Source of the DNA: Desulfurispirillum indicum S5
GTDB taxonomy: Bacteria > Chrysiogenota > Chrysiogenetes > Chrysiogenales > Chrysiogenaceae
Direction of reading: 5' to 3'
DNA length: 64,000 nt
Assembly (NCBI RefSeq): GCF_000177635.2
Contig: NC_014836.1
Coordinates: forward strand, 539,501-603,500
The translations under genes were made by a program, and so were the position numbers. The notes beneath the pieces were generated by a model that had not been told where the DNA came from, did no database searches, and saw only the letters and a program-made list of their open reading frames with translations. Positions within the stretch are counted from its first letter, which is position 1, and each line of letters opens with the position of its first letter. Shown here in pieces: positions 8,952 through 17,822 of the stretch.

Positions 8952-11900
8952 TTGAGTATTCGCGTTGCCATCCGCCACAGGACCAGTTACACCTTCGATC
9001 GTCCGGTGAATCTCTCGCCCCACATTTTCCGTCTGCGTCCGGCTCCTCACTGCCGTACGGCCATTGAAGCGTACTCACTGAAGATTGAACCGGAGCATCA
9101 CTTTCTTAACTGGGTTCAGGACCCTTTCAGTAATTTTCAGGCCCGGGTGGTCTTTCCCGAGAGGGCGACCAGGCTTTCCATTGATGTGGAGCTGATTGCC
9201 GATATGACGCCCCTGAATGCCTTTGATTTCTTTGTGGAAGAATACGCGGAAACCTTTCCCTTTCGCTATGACGAGCAGATGGAGCGGGAACTGATCCCCT
9301 ATCTGGAAATTCTGCCGGGCTGCCCGCTGACCGATGCATGGACCAGCGCACACCGTCCCGCCACCCAGGTGCGAACGGTGGACTTCCTGGTGGAGCTGAA
9401 TCGCCTGCTGGCTCAGGATATCAAATACACCATCCGCATGGAGCCGGGGGTGCTGTCGCCCGACGAAACCCTGCAGCGCGCTCTGGGCTCCTGTCGCGAC
9501 TCCGCCTGGCTGCTGGTGCAGATTGCCCGCAGGCTTGGCTTGGCCGCCCGCTTTGTCAGCGGATATCTGGTGCAGCTGACAGCCGACGTCCCGTCCCTGG
9601 ATGGCCCTTCGGGCCCCAGTGAGGACTTTACCGACCTGCACGCCTGGACGGAGGTCTATATCCCCGGCGCGGGGTGGATAGGCCTTGATCCCACCTCCGG
9701 ATTGCTGACCGCCGAAGGACATATTCCCCTGGCGGGAACCCCTGACCCTGTCAGCGCGGCTCCGGTCACCGGTTATACCGACGTCTGCCAGACGGAGTTC
9801 TCCTTCCATAACCGTGTGGAGCGCATTTACGAAACCCCACGGGTGACCCGACCCTACAGCGACAGCCAGTGGCAGCGCATAGACGCTCTGGGGCAGCAGG
9901 TGGAGGCGCAGCTGCAGGAACAGGATGTCCGCCTGACCATGGGTGGCGAACCCACGTTTGTCTCCATTGACGACATGGATTCGGCCCAGTGGAACATCAC
10001 AGCCGATGGCAAGCATAAACGGCACCTTTCGGCTCAACTGCTGCGCCGTCTGCAGCAGACCTTTGCTCCCGGCGGCTTGCTCTACTACGGCCAGGGTAAA
10101 TGGTACCCCGGTGAACCCCTGCCCCGCTGGCAGATGGCCTGCTTCTGGCGTCATGATGGCGTGGCAGCCTGGCGCAGCCCGTCGCGAATGGCGAATCCCC
10201 AGGCGGATGGTTCCCATACCCCCGGCGACGCCCGCCGCCTGCTGGAGGCGCTGGCAGGGGTTTTCTCCATCGACCCTTCCCATATCAAGGCGGCCTATGA
10301 GGATGCTTTCTACTACCTGTGGAAAGAGGGCACCCTGCCTGCCAATGTCAACCCGTTGCAGTGCAACCTGAAAGACCCCCTGGAGCGCAAGTATCTGGCC
10401 GAACTGCTGGGACGCGATATGGGAGAGCCCACCGGTTTTGTGCTGCCCCTGCGCTGGCACCATGAACATTGCCGCTGGGAAAGCTCGGTCTGGAAATTGC
10501 GGCGCGGTGAGCTCTTTCTGATCCCCGGTGCTTCGGCCATGGGCTTTCGCCTGCCCCTGGACTCGCTGGAGAGCGCCCCCGAAAGCGAGTGCTACCACGA
10601 CCCCGGCCACAGCCAGCTGGAACAGCAGGCTCCCCTGGAGGATTTCAATCAGCTGATTGCTGAGCGCGCTGCCGGCCAGCGACCGTGGCCCCGTGCCCAC
10701 GTGCCGGAAAAAGACCTGGTACGCTTTGCCCTCTGCGTGGAAGTGCGCCGGGGGAATATCCATGTCTTCCTGCCTCCCATGGCGCGCCTGGAAAGCTACC
10801 TGGAATTGATTGCCATTATGGAGATGCTGGCAGAGCAGCTGGATATTTTCATCGTCATTGAAGGTTATGAGCCGCCCCGCGACAATCGTCTCAAAAAACT
10901 GGCCATCACTCCCGACCCTGGTGTGGTGGAAGTGAACATTCACCCTTCCCATACGTGGCAGGAGCTGGTCAGTAATACGGAACAGCTTTACGAGCAGGCC
11001 CGCCTCTGTCGCCTGGGTACCGAGAAATTCATGCTGGATGGGCGCCACACCGGCACCGGCGGCGGCAATCACGTCACCCTGGGCGGCCCCACCCCCGCCG
11101 ACAGCCCCCTGCTGCGCCGTCCCGACCTCCTGCGCAGCCTGATTGGCTACTGGCAGAATCACCCCGCGCTGTCCTATCTGTTTTCGGGGCTCTTTATCGG
11201 CCCCACCAGCCAGGCTCCCCGGGTGGATGAAGGCCGCGACGATCGCCTCTATGAACTGGAAATCGCTTTCAACCAGATACCCGGCCGCGACGAGAAGGCC
11301 TCCCTGTGGCTGGTGGACCGGGTACTGCGCAACCTGCTGACCGACCTGACCGGCAATACCCACCGCAGCGAATTCTGTATCGACAAGCTCTACTCGCCCG
11401 ACAGCCCCACCGGCCGTCTGGGCCTGCTGGAAATGCGCGCCTTTGAAATGCCGCCCCACAGCCGCATGTCCCTGATGCAGATGCTGCTGATCCGCTCCCT
11501 GGTGGCCTGGTTCTGGCGTGAACCGTACACCCGGCCCCTGATCCACTGGGGAACCCGGCTGCACGACCAGTTTCTGCTGCCCCACTATGTGCGACGGGAT
11601 ATGGCGGATGTGGTTGAGGATCTGAACCAGGCCGGTTATGCCTTTGAAATGGACTGGCTCGACCCCTTCTTCGAATTCCGCTTCCCCCATTACGGTTCCG
11701 TCTGCGTCAAGGACATAGTCATCGAGCTGCGCATGGCCATTGAACCCTGGCACGTGCTGGGTGAAGAGAGTGCCAGCAGTGGCACCGCCCGCTATGTGGA
11801 CTCTTCCGTGGAGCGGCTGCAGCTGAAGGTCAACGGCCTCAATGACGCCCGCTACCTCATCACCTGCAACAGCTATCCCGTGCCCATGCAGCCCACAGGA

Positions 11901-12329
11901 GTGCACGGCGAATATGTGGCCGGCATCCGCTACCAGGCCTGGCAGCCCCACTCGTCCCTGCATCCCACCATCGGCATTCACTCGCCCATAACCTTTGACA
12001 TTGTTGATACCTGGAATAAACGCTCCATCGGCGGCTGTGTCTACCACGTCAGCCACCCCGGAGGGCGCAGCTATGAAACCCTGCCCGTCAACGAATTTGA
12101 AGCCCAGTCACGCCGCATCAACCGCTTCTGGGACATGGGGCACACAGCTGGCGTGCAGGAAGACGTTCTGCAGGTACCCACCAGTGGCCCCGTGACACGG
12201 CGCACCTTTACCCCCAGAACCGATGTATCCACGGATGTGCAGATCCTCTCCATCGAAAAGAACCGCGACTATCCCCACACGCTGGATCTGCGGCGCATGC
12301 CGCGAAAGCAGGAGACGCAAAAACGCTAA
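8952..12329 (+). CDS. Transglutaminase-like protein with DUF2126 domain
   Basis: A roughly 1125-residue protein. The N-terminal region begins SIRVAIRHRTSYTFDRP, typical of bacterial transglutaminase-like proteins. The Cys-His-Asp triad appears as GSCRDSAW (Cys181), DLHAWTEV (His near 230) and GLDPTSG (Asp near 245). From about residue 315 (LTMGGEPTFVS) onward it matches the large DUF2126 region. The TTG at 8952 gives the family-typical start; GTG at 8940 is in frame. In many genomes this gene is clustered with circularly permuted ATP-grasp and alpha-E proteins, thought to make or process a peptide. Neither partner is in this window. A B element abuts the stop codon. Confidence 0.85.
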   Translation: MSIRVAIRHRTSYTFDRPVNLSPHIFRLRPAPHCRTAIEAYSLKIEPEHHFLNWVQDPFSNFQARVVFPERATRLSIDVELIADMTPLNAFDFFVEEYAETFPFRYDEQMERELIPYLEILPGCPLTDAWTSAHRPATQVRTVDFLVELNRLLAQDIKYTIRMEPGVLSPDETLQRALGSCRDSAWLLVQIARRLGLAARFVSGYLVQLTADVPSLDGPSGPSEDFTDLHAWTEVYIPGAGWIGLDPTSGLLTAEGHIPLAGTPDPVSAAPVTGYTDVCQTEFSFHNRVERIYETPRVTRPYSDSQWQRIDALGQQVEAQLQEQDVRLTMGGEPTFVSIDDMDSAQWNITADGKHKRHLSAQLLRRLQQTFAPGGLLYYGQGKWYPGEPLPRWQMACFWRHDGVAAWRSPSRMANPQADGSHTPGDARRLLEALAGVFSIDPSHIKAAYEDAFYYLWKEGTLPANVNPLQCNLKDPLERKYLAELLGRDMGEPTGFVLPLRWHHEHCRWESSVWKLRRGELFLIPGASAMGFRLPLDSLESAPESECYHDPGHSQLEQQAPLEDFNQLIAERAAGQRPWPRAHVPEKDLVRFALCVEVRRGNIHVFLPPMARLESYLELIAIMEMLAEQLDIFIVIEGYEPPRDNRLKKLAITPDPGVVEVNIHPSHTWQELVSNTEQLYEQARLCRLGTEKFMLDGRHTGTGGGNHVTLGGPTPADSPLLRRPDLLRSLIGYWQNHPALSYLFSGLFIGPTSQAPRVDEGRDDRLYELEIAFNQIPGRDEKASLWLVDRVLRNLLTDLTGNTHRSEFCIDKLYSPDSPTGRLGLLEMRAFEMPPHSRMSLMQMLLIRSLVAWFWREPYTRPLIHWGTRLHDQFLLPHYVRRDMADVVEDLNQAGYAFEMDWLDPFFEFRFPHYGSVCVKDIVIELRMAIEPWHVLGEESASSGTARYVDSSVERLQLKVNGLNDARYLITCNSYPVPMQPTGVHGEYVAGIRYQAWQPHSSLHPTIGIHSPITFDIVDTWNKRSIGGCVYHVSHPGGRSYETLPVNEFEAQSRRINRFWDMGHTAGVQEDVLQVPTSGPVTRRTFTPRTDVSTDVQILSIEKNRDYPHTLDLRRMPRKQETQKR

Positions 12330-12451
12330 CAGGCTGCTGAAAACCCCCATCTGCGGTGTTGCCCGCTGCCGCTCGTTGTTGCAACGTACGGGGAGTACGC
12401 TTCACGCCTCGCTCTGCGGGCGCCTTGCACCTGTGGGTTTTCAATTGCCTG
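12330..12451 (+). repeat. Repeat family B, copy 2 (abuts a stop codon)
   Basis: CAGGCTGCTGAAAA begins at the base after the transglutaminase TAA, and the copy ends TTTTCAATTGCCTG. The central hairpin is CGTAC/GTACG around GGGGA. On the right it carries the extra flank TTTGAGGTACTTCAGTAAGC, also found with copies 3-7 but absent from copies 1 and 9. The next gene's ribosome-binding site lies about 40 bases beyond. Confidence 0.8.
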
Positions 12452-12502
12452 TATGATTTGAGGTACTTCAGTAAGCATGCCTCTCGGGAAAAGGAGGAGG
12501 CA

Positions 12503-13150
12503 ATGAAACGCTCTCCAATGACACCACGACCAGAGAGCCTGGGAGAAGAGATCGCCAGCAGCGTCAGCCACGGTGTCGGTTTCCTGGCAGCCGTTGCCGC
12601 AACGCCAGTGCTGATCCTCTTCGCCGCAGAACGGGGAAGCGCCTGGGGCATTGTGGGTGCCAGCGTCTTTGCCGCCACCATGCTGCTGCTCTACATTGCC
12701 TCCACCCTCTACCATGCCCTGGCGAAAAACCGGGCCAAACAGGTATTCCAGATTCTCGACCACGGTGCCATCTTTCTGCTGATCGCGGGAACCTATACCC
12801 CCTTCACCCTGGGCGTCCTGCGCGGCCCCTGGGGCTGGACACTGCTGGGCCTCGTGTGGAGCATCGCCATCGGTGGTATTGTGTTGAAATCCATGGGAGG
12901 CATCCGCTTCGAAAAGCTTTCCACGGCGCTGTACCTGGTCATGGGGTGGCTGATAGTCATTGCCATGAAACCCCTGTGGCAGAGCATGGAGCCATGGGGC
13001 CTCTTCTGGCTGGTGGCGGGCGGAAGCGCCTATACCACCGGCGTACTCTTCTACCTGGTCAGGATTCCCTACGCCCACTTCGTATGGCACCTGTTCGTGA
13101 TGGCCGGAACCACAAGCCATTTCTTTGCCGTGCTGTACTACGCGTACTAA
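12503..13150 (+). CDS. Hemolysin III / PAQR-type membrane protein
   Basis: A 215-residue protein with seven hydrophobic segments. Conserved family motifs are SxxSHGVG near the N-terminus, STLYHAL (residues about 72-78), ILDHGAIFLLIAGTYTPF (about 90-107) and a C-terminal WHLFVMAGTTSHFFAV. The spaced histidines and Asp are the putative metal-binding residues of the progestin/adipoQ receptor superfamily. The start follows AAGGAGGAGG, a very strong site. The bacterial members were named for haemolysis in a heterologous test, and their native role is unclear. Confidence 0.9.
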   Translation: MKRSPMTPRPESLGEEIASSVSHGVGFLAAVAATPVLILFAAERGSAWGIVGASVFAATMLLLYIASTLYHALAKNRAKQVFQILDHGAIFLLIAGTYTPFTLGVLRGPWGWTLLGLVWSIAIGGIVLKSMGGIRFEKLSTALYLVMGWLIVIAMKPLWQSMEPWGLFWLVAGGSAYTTGVLFYLVRIPYAHFVWHLFVMAGTTSHFFAVLYYAY

Positions 13151-13284
13151 GCAAAACGGCAAGCCAGCCGGAATGGGGGATGGGAAATAGAGAAAGGCCA
13201 TTTTGGTCCGTAGATTTAGAGGGGGAAAAGGCAGGGTTTCACACAAAGGCCTACTAACAGCTTACTGAAATACCTCAAAATACG

Positions 13285-13408
13285 CAGGCAATTGAAAAAT
13301 GCTCAGGTGCAAGGCGCTCGCGGAGCGTGGAATGAAGCGTACTCCCCGTACGTTGCAATGACACGCGACGGCGAGCAACACCGCAGATGAGGGTTTTTCA
13401 GCAGCCTG
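13285..13408 (-). repeat. Repeat family B, copy 3
   Basis: A 124-bp copy from CAGGCAATTGAAAA to TTTTCAGCAGCCTG with the CGTAC/GTACG hairpin in the middle. It carries the left extension ACAGCTTACTGAAATACCTC, as do copies 4-7. Confidence 0.85.
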
Positions 13409-13599
13409 CCAGGCACCAAGGAAAGACAGTGAGCGGGAGTACAGCCGGATTTACCGCGAATGGACACGAATACACGCGAATCTTGAAGAGTTATGCAGGT
13501 CTCTCGCCGTTCGCTGTGCTCACCGGAAACGCGGAGGGGGAAAAGGCAGGGTTTCACACAAAGGCCTACTAACAGCTTACTGAAATACCTCAAAATACG

Positions 13600-13723
13600 C
13601 AGGCAATTGAAAAATGCTCAGGTGCAAGGCGCTCGCGGAGCGTGGAATGAAGCGTACTCCCCGTACGTTGCAATGACACGCGACGGCGAGCAACACCGCA
13701 GATGAGGGTTTTTCAGCAGCCTG
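13600..13723 (-). repeat. Repeat family B, copy 4
   Basis: A 124-bp copy essentially identical to copy 3, about 315 bp downstream, with the same flanks. The flanking DNA is duplicated too, so it probably spread by duplication of a larger segment. Confidence 0.85.
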
Positions 13724-14094
13724 CCAGGCACCAAGGAAAGACAGTGAGCGGGAGTACAGCCGGATTTACCGCGAATGGACACGAATACACGCGAATCTTG
13801 AAGAATGATGCAGGTCTCTCGCCGTTCGCTGTGCTCACTCAAGACGCAGAGGCGCAAAGGTAAAGCACTGACTACTGGCCACTGACTACTTACTTGCCAA
13901 TAGAGTTCCCTGCTGGCTTTTGCCTTTATCTGCGAAAATCGGTGAAATCTGCGGATAAATTTCTTTGGCTGTTTTGGAGGTTGCGGAGGAAGCCAGGTCT
14001 CACACGAAATTCACGGAGCCACGAAGAAGGGCATGGGGAAGGGTTATAGGACATCTCTCTACCGACTACACACTACTTTCTCATCACCTCTTCC

Positions 14095-14394
14095 CTACCC
14101 ATGCGCACGGTGAAGTTCGGTGTCAGCGCGGTGGGCGGAGAGGTCGGTGGCAACGGCATCGATTTTTTTGCTGAGTTTGTCATCAACGTCATCGATACGC
14201 TTGCTGAGTTCGGTTTTAACTTCATTCAGGCGGTTATTGACCACATCAACCTTGAAGTCTACATCATCGATTTTTTGGTTCAGTTGGTCAAACTTCCGTC
14301 CAAACTCCTGCCGCAGGGAGTTATGCCCTTCCAGAACAAGGTCAAACTTGCTGTTCATCTCTTCCATCAGAATTTCGAAGTACTTTTGTTCCAT
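14095..14394 (-). CDS. Coiled-coil cassette protein 1 (subtype I, 99 aa)
   Basis: It starts at an ATG with GGGGTGAG 2 bases upstream and ends in the conserved tail HRADTELHRAHG. The head (MEQKYFEILMEEMNSKFDLV) is shared with the other subtype I copies. The middle is a short heptad/hendecad coiled coil with NQKIDDVDFKVDVVNNRL, then SKRIDDVDDKLSKKID. There are no cysteines, signal peptide or membrane segment, so it is probably a cytoplasmic oligomer. It is the copy with the shortest stalk. The function is unknown; similar small coiled-coil proteins with an AHRADTE-like tail occur in other bacteria, annotated only as hypothetical as far as I know. Confidence 0.75.
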   Translation of the reverse strand: MEQKYFEILMEEMNSKFDLVLEGHNSLRQEFGRKFDQLNQKIDDVDFKVDVVNNRLNEVKTELSKRIDDVDDKLSKKIDAVATDLSAHRADTELHRAHG

Positions 14395-14419
14395 GGCTCA
14401 CCCCTTGAATGCCAGGCAG

Positions 14420-14425
14420 TATATA
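14420..14425 (-). promoter_or_regulatory. Conserved TGGTATATA motif upstream of the coiled-coil genes
   Basis: On the minus strand, TTGCCCGCACTCTGG runs into TATATA about 26 bases before the cassette 1 start. The same block precedes cassettes 2 (16919-16924), 3 (17563-17568), 4 (18259-18264) and 5 (19562-19567), always with a short leader and a strong ribosome-binding site. The TG before the box resembles an extended -10; no consensus -35 is visible. Cassette 3 has TGTTATATA instead of TGGTATATA. Confidence 0.5.
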
Positions 14426-14556
14426 CCAGAGTGCGGGCAATGGGAAGTGTTGTTCGTGATAGGATGGAGTTGGGATTTGTCCGCAGGTTTGGAGAGGGAA
14501 AAGGCAGGGTTTCACACAAGGCCTACTAACAGCTTACTGAAATACCTCAAAATACG

Positions 14557-14680
14557 CAGGCAATTGAAAAATGCTCAGGTGCAAGGCGCTCGCGGAGCGT
14601 GGAATGAAGCGTACTCCCCGTACGTTGCAATGACACGCGACGGCGAGCAACACCGCAGATGAGGGTTTTTCAGCAGCCTG
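14557..14680 (-). repeat. Repeat family B, copy 5
   Basis: A 124-bp copy, near identical to copies 3, 4, 6 and 7, lying upstream of cassette gene 1 with the same flanking extension. Confidence 0.85.
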
Positions 14681-14966
14681 CCAGGCACCAAGGAAAGGCA
14701 GTGAGCGGGAGTAGCAGCCGGTTTTACCGCGAATGGACACGAATACACGCGAATCTTGAAGAATGATGGTTTGCTGTGCTCACGGGGGTCGCCAAGCTGC
14801 CAAGGGAAGACACGCGAACTGCTCACTGAAGGCAGTGGGAGGAGGCGATAAGGACTCTCGCTCATCACGTATCACTATAGTAGCGGGGAAAGGCCACCAC
14901 GGAAAGCGCGGAAGCATGCGTTTGCGCTGACAATGTGGGTGTCATGTCTTCGATTCTGAACACTTG

Positions 14967-15001
14967 CAAAAAAAAAGCACCTCCGCGAAATGCGGAGGTG
15001 C
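14967..15001 (-). terminator. Rho-independent terminator of the porin gene
   Basis: GCACCTCCGC/GCGGAGGTGC forms a perfect 10-bp stem with a 5-base loop, followed on the minus strand by nine or ten T. It lies 45 bases after the porin stop codon. Confidence 0.92.
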
Positions 15002-15045
15002 AGAACATCCATGAGGATAAAAGATGGTGCTTATGCACCGGGAAA

Positions 15046-15987
15046 TCAGAAGTCGTGACGGATACCGAAGCCCCAGTCAGTTGCATCAGGGCGGCTTCCA
15101 TCGCCTTCGTCAAACATGGCAACGCTGGCATAAAGCCAAGTGCGCTGTCCAAGATTTTTCTTCACGCCGACGTTGATGTTGATTCCATCGTCGTCACCGT
15201 CTTCATCCCAGCGAACCAGAGCAGCGTTGGCGGAAAGACCACCACCCAGGTTGAATTCAACAGGAATAAGGATAGTGTTCACTTTGTATCCATCAAAGTC
15301 CTGAGTGTCATAACCGAAGCCTACTGTCAGGTCGCCCATTTTGTAAACAGCAGTCAGGGCCAGCTGAGTGAAGTCGCCATCGTCGGCAGAAACATAACCA
15401 AGACGCAGGTCAAGGTTCTCTACACCTTTGAAGCCAACAGCAACAGAAGGTGCAAACTTGGTGTCTTCTTCAACGGTGTCAACTTCTTTGCTGAAGCTGA
15501 TGGCATAGGTCAGATCGTCAGCTTTGCCAGCGTACTTGATAGTGCGGTTAGTGCGTCCATCGTCGAACGCGCCTTCCATGTTGCCGCTGAAGCTTACGTC
15601 TTTGTTCGCCAGTACCCAGTTGTTCAGGTTGCCCAGCATGCTCTGAAATGCAGTTGTCTGGTGACCGAAAGAAACAGTACCGAAGTCGCCCTGCAGTCCA
15701 ACCCAAGCTTGACGGCCATTGAAGTTGCCTTTTGCGCCGCCACCGTTGCCAGCAGCAGTTTCAACGGAGCTTTCCAGCATGAAGATAGCCTTCAGGCCGC
15801 TGTCGAGGTCCTGTGAGCCACGGATACCAAGGCGTGAGCTTACTGAGTTGCCAGTAATGTACTCGCCATCATTTGCAGATTGGATTTCATAGTTAGCACG
15901 GCCGTACCAGGTGGTGTTTGCAGAGGCGGGGATGATCATGGCTGCGGCAGCCAGACCAGCGAGGGAAACTTTGACCATTTTGTTCAT
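15046..15987 (-). CDS. Gram-negative porin (outer-membrane beta-barrel)
   Basis: The 313-residue product starts MNKMVKVSLAGLAAAAM with a signal peptide cut after ASA (about residue 24). The mature protein begins NTTWYGRANYE, contains RLGIRGSQDLDSGLKAIFMLE, typical of general porins, and ends in Phe, the beta-barrel sorting signal. A GGAGAG site decides the start; an in-frame ATG four codons upstream is less likely. It has its own near-consensus promoter and strong terminator, so it is a monocistronic, probably highly expressed gene. Within the repeat island it is the only gene not of the coiled-coil family. It probably forms a trimeric diffusion channel for small solutes. Confidence 0.93.
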   Translation of the reverse strand: MNKMVKVSLAGLAAAAMIIPASANTTWYGRANYEIQSANDGEYITGNSVSSRLGIRGSQDLDSGLKAIFMLESSVETAAGNGGGAKGNFNGRQAWVGLQGDFGTVSFGHQTTAFQSMLGNLNNWVLANKDVSFSGNMEGAFDDGRTNRTIKYAGKADDLTYAISFSKEVDTVEEDTKFAPSVAVGFKGVENLDLRLGYVSADDGDFTQLALTAVYKMGDLTVGFGYDTQDFDGYKVNTILIPVEFNLGGGLSANAALVRWDEDGDDDGININVGVKKNLGQRTWLYASVAMFDEGDGSRPDATDWGFGIRHDF

Positions 15988-16034
15988 GTGTCTCTCCATT
16001 TTTTTGGATTTGTGGAAAAAATATCGTGGTTCAA

Positions 16035-16063
16035 CATATACTGGCTTAAAATCTGGTTGTCAA
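16035..16063 (-). promoter_or_regulatory. Sigma-70 promoter of the porin gene
   Basis: On the minus strand a perfect TTGACA (16058-16063) and TATATG (16035-16040) are separated by exactly 17 bases, about 48 bases before the porin start codon. Confidence 0.85.
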
Positions 16064-16267
16064 CGAAAAAAGTGCAGGAAGTGCGCAATTTTGGCGTACC
16101 CCTGAAAAAACTCTGAAACGGTTCATGGAAAAAGTGCCGGGACGTTTCTTGTTATTTTACTTGGAGTTTACGTTTTGGCGATGATTTGCAGTAAAAGGTG
16201 ACTATGTGTGTCGGTTACTGGCTGATTAGAGGTGTATTGTCATTGAGGGGTTTTGTGGCAGGGAGAG

Positions 16268-16352
16268 CGGGTAGCAGGTAGCGGGTAGCAGGTAGCGGGT
16301 AGCAGGTAGCGGGTAGCAGGTAGCAGGTAGCAGGTAGTTAGTAGTTAGGTAG
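16268..16352. repeat. 14-bp tandem repeat (minisatellite)
   Basis: Four perfect units of CGGGTAGCAGGTAG are followed by two 7-bp half units CAGGTAG and a degenerate end. It lies between the porin promoter region and cassette gene 2 and encodes nothing evident. The 16064-16267 stretch beside it holds no gene. Confidence 0.9.
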
Positions 16353-16561
16353 AGGGGTGGAGAGAAGCCATTGTGTCCGCAGATTGCGCAGATGGGCGCA
16401 GATTTGGAGGGGGAAAAGGCAGGGTTTCACACAAAGCCCTCAAAGGCACCAGGAAGGGCAGTCAAGAGAAGAGGCAATATATCACGCCCGTTCGCTACGC
16501 TCACTTAAGACGCTGGGAGCGCCAAGGAAAAGCACTGACTACTCGCTACTGGCTACTGACT

Positions 16562-16894
16562 CTATCCATGGGCACGGTGGAGTTCGGTGTCAGCTCGCTG
16601 GGCGGTGAGGTCGGTGGCAATGTCATCAACTTTTTTCTCCAGCTTGTCAATGCGCTTGCTGAGTTTGGTGTCAACTTCGTGAATCTGTTTGCTGAGTTTG
16701 GCATCAACAGTGTCAATCTTGTGATTTAACGCAAGTATCTGGGTATCCACTTGCTTAAAGCGGGTATCCACTTCATCGCGGAAATCATCAATTTTGCGAC
16801 CGAGTTCCTGACGAAGAGAGTCGTGTCCTTCGATAACTGCTTTGAAGCCGCTGTTCATTTCTTCCATCAGAATTTCAAAGTAATTTTGCTCCAT
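16562..16894 (-). CDS. Coiled-coil cassette protein 2 (subtype II, 110 aa)
   Basis: The head MEQNYFEILMEEMNSGF is followed by the subtype II block (RKIDDFRDEVDTRFKQVD, then ILALNHKIDTVD) instead of the NQKIDDVDFKV block of subtype I. A stalk of SKQIHEVDTKLSKRID plus KLEKKVDDI leads to the constant tail AQRADTELHRAHG. AGGAGATGAG precedes the ATG. It is charged throughout, with no membrane segment. It is the closest relative of cassette 4 and the first cassette after the porin gene. Function unknown. Confidence 0.75.
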   Translation of the reverse strand: MEQNYFEILMEEMNSGFKAVIEGHDSLRQELGRKIDDFRDEVDTRFKQVDTQILALNHKIDTVDAKLSKQIHEVDTKLSKRIDKLEKKVDDIATDLTAQRADTELHRAHG

Positions 16895-17205
16895 GTCTCA
16901 TCTCCTGATGGTTGGCAATATATACCAGGGTGCGGGCAATGGGAAGTGTTGTTTGTGATAGGAGGGAGTTGGGATTTGTCCGCAGATTTGGAGGGGGAGA
17001 AGGCAGGGTTTCACACAAAGGCCACAAAGGCACCAAGGAAAGGCAGTGAGAGGGAGTAGCAGCCGGATTTACCGCGAATGAACACGAATGAACGCTCATC
17101 TTGAAGAGTGATGCAGGTCTCTCGCCCGTTCGCTGTGCTCACTTAAGACGCAAAGCCGCTAAGGTAAAGCACTGACTACTGGCCACTGACGACTCGCTAC
17201 TGACT

Positions 17206-17538
17206 CTATCCATGCGCACGGTGGAGTTCGGTGTCAGCGCGATGAGCGGTGAGGTCAGCAGCGACACCATCCACTTTTCTTTCCAGCCGGTCCATGCGAC
17301 CTTCTATTTTGTCCATACGTCCATCAAGTTTATCCATGCGTTTGCTGAGCTTGGTGTCGACTTCATTCAGCCTGTTATTGACCACGTCAACCTTGAAGTC
17401 TACATCATCGATTTTTTGGTTCAGTTGGTCAAACTTCTGGCCAAATTCCTGCCGCAGGGAATTATGCCCTTCCAGAACAAGGTCAAACTTGCTGTTTATG
17501 TCTTCCAGCAGGATTTCAAAGCGATCTTGCTTCTCCAT
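17206..17538 (-). CDS. Coiled-coil cassette protein 3 (subtype I, 110 aa)
   Basis: The start follows a near-perfect AGGAGGTGAG. The head MEKQDRFEILLEDINSKF is slightly different from the others, and the subtype I block NQKIDDVDFKVDVVNNRL is nearly identical to cassette 1. The stalk then changes to 7-residue modules: MDKLDGR, MDKIEGR, MDRLERK. The tail is AHRADTELHRAHG. It looks like a hybrid of the DTKLSKR-type and MDKLDGR-type stalks and shares the latter with cassette 5. No catalytic or binding motif is visible. Function unknown. Confidence 0.75.
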   Translation of the reverse strand: MEKQDRFEILLEDINSKFDLVLEGHNSLRQEFGQKFDQLNQKIDDVDFKVDVVNNRLNEVDTKLSKRMDKLDGRMDKIEGRMDRLERKVDGVAADLTAHRADTELHRAHG

Positions 17539-17822
17539 GGCTCACCTCCTGATGGGTGGCAATATATAACAGAGTGTGGGCAAAGGAAAGTGTTGTTTGT
17601 GATAGGAGGGAGTTGGGGATGGGGGAGAGTCATTTGTCCGCAGATTACGCAGATGGGCGCAGATTTGGAGGGGGAAAAGGCAGGGTTTCACACAAAGCCC
17701 TCAAAGGCACCAGGAAGGGCAGTCAAGAGAAAAGGCAATATATCACGCCCGTTCGCTACGCTCACTTAAGACCCTGGGAGCGCCAAGGAAAAGCACTGAC
17801 TACTCGCTACTGACTACTGACT

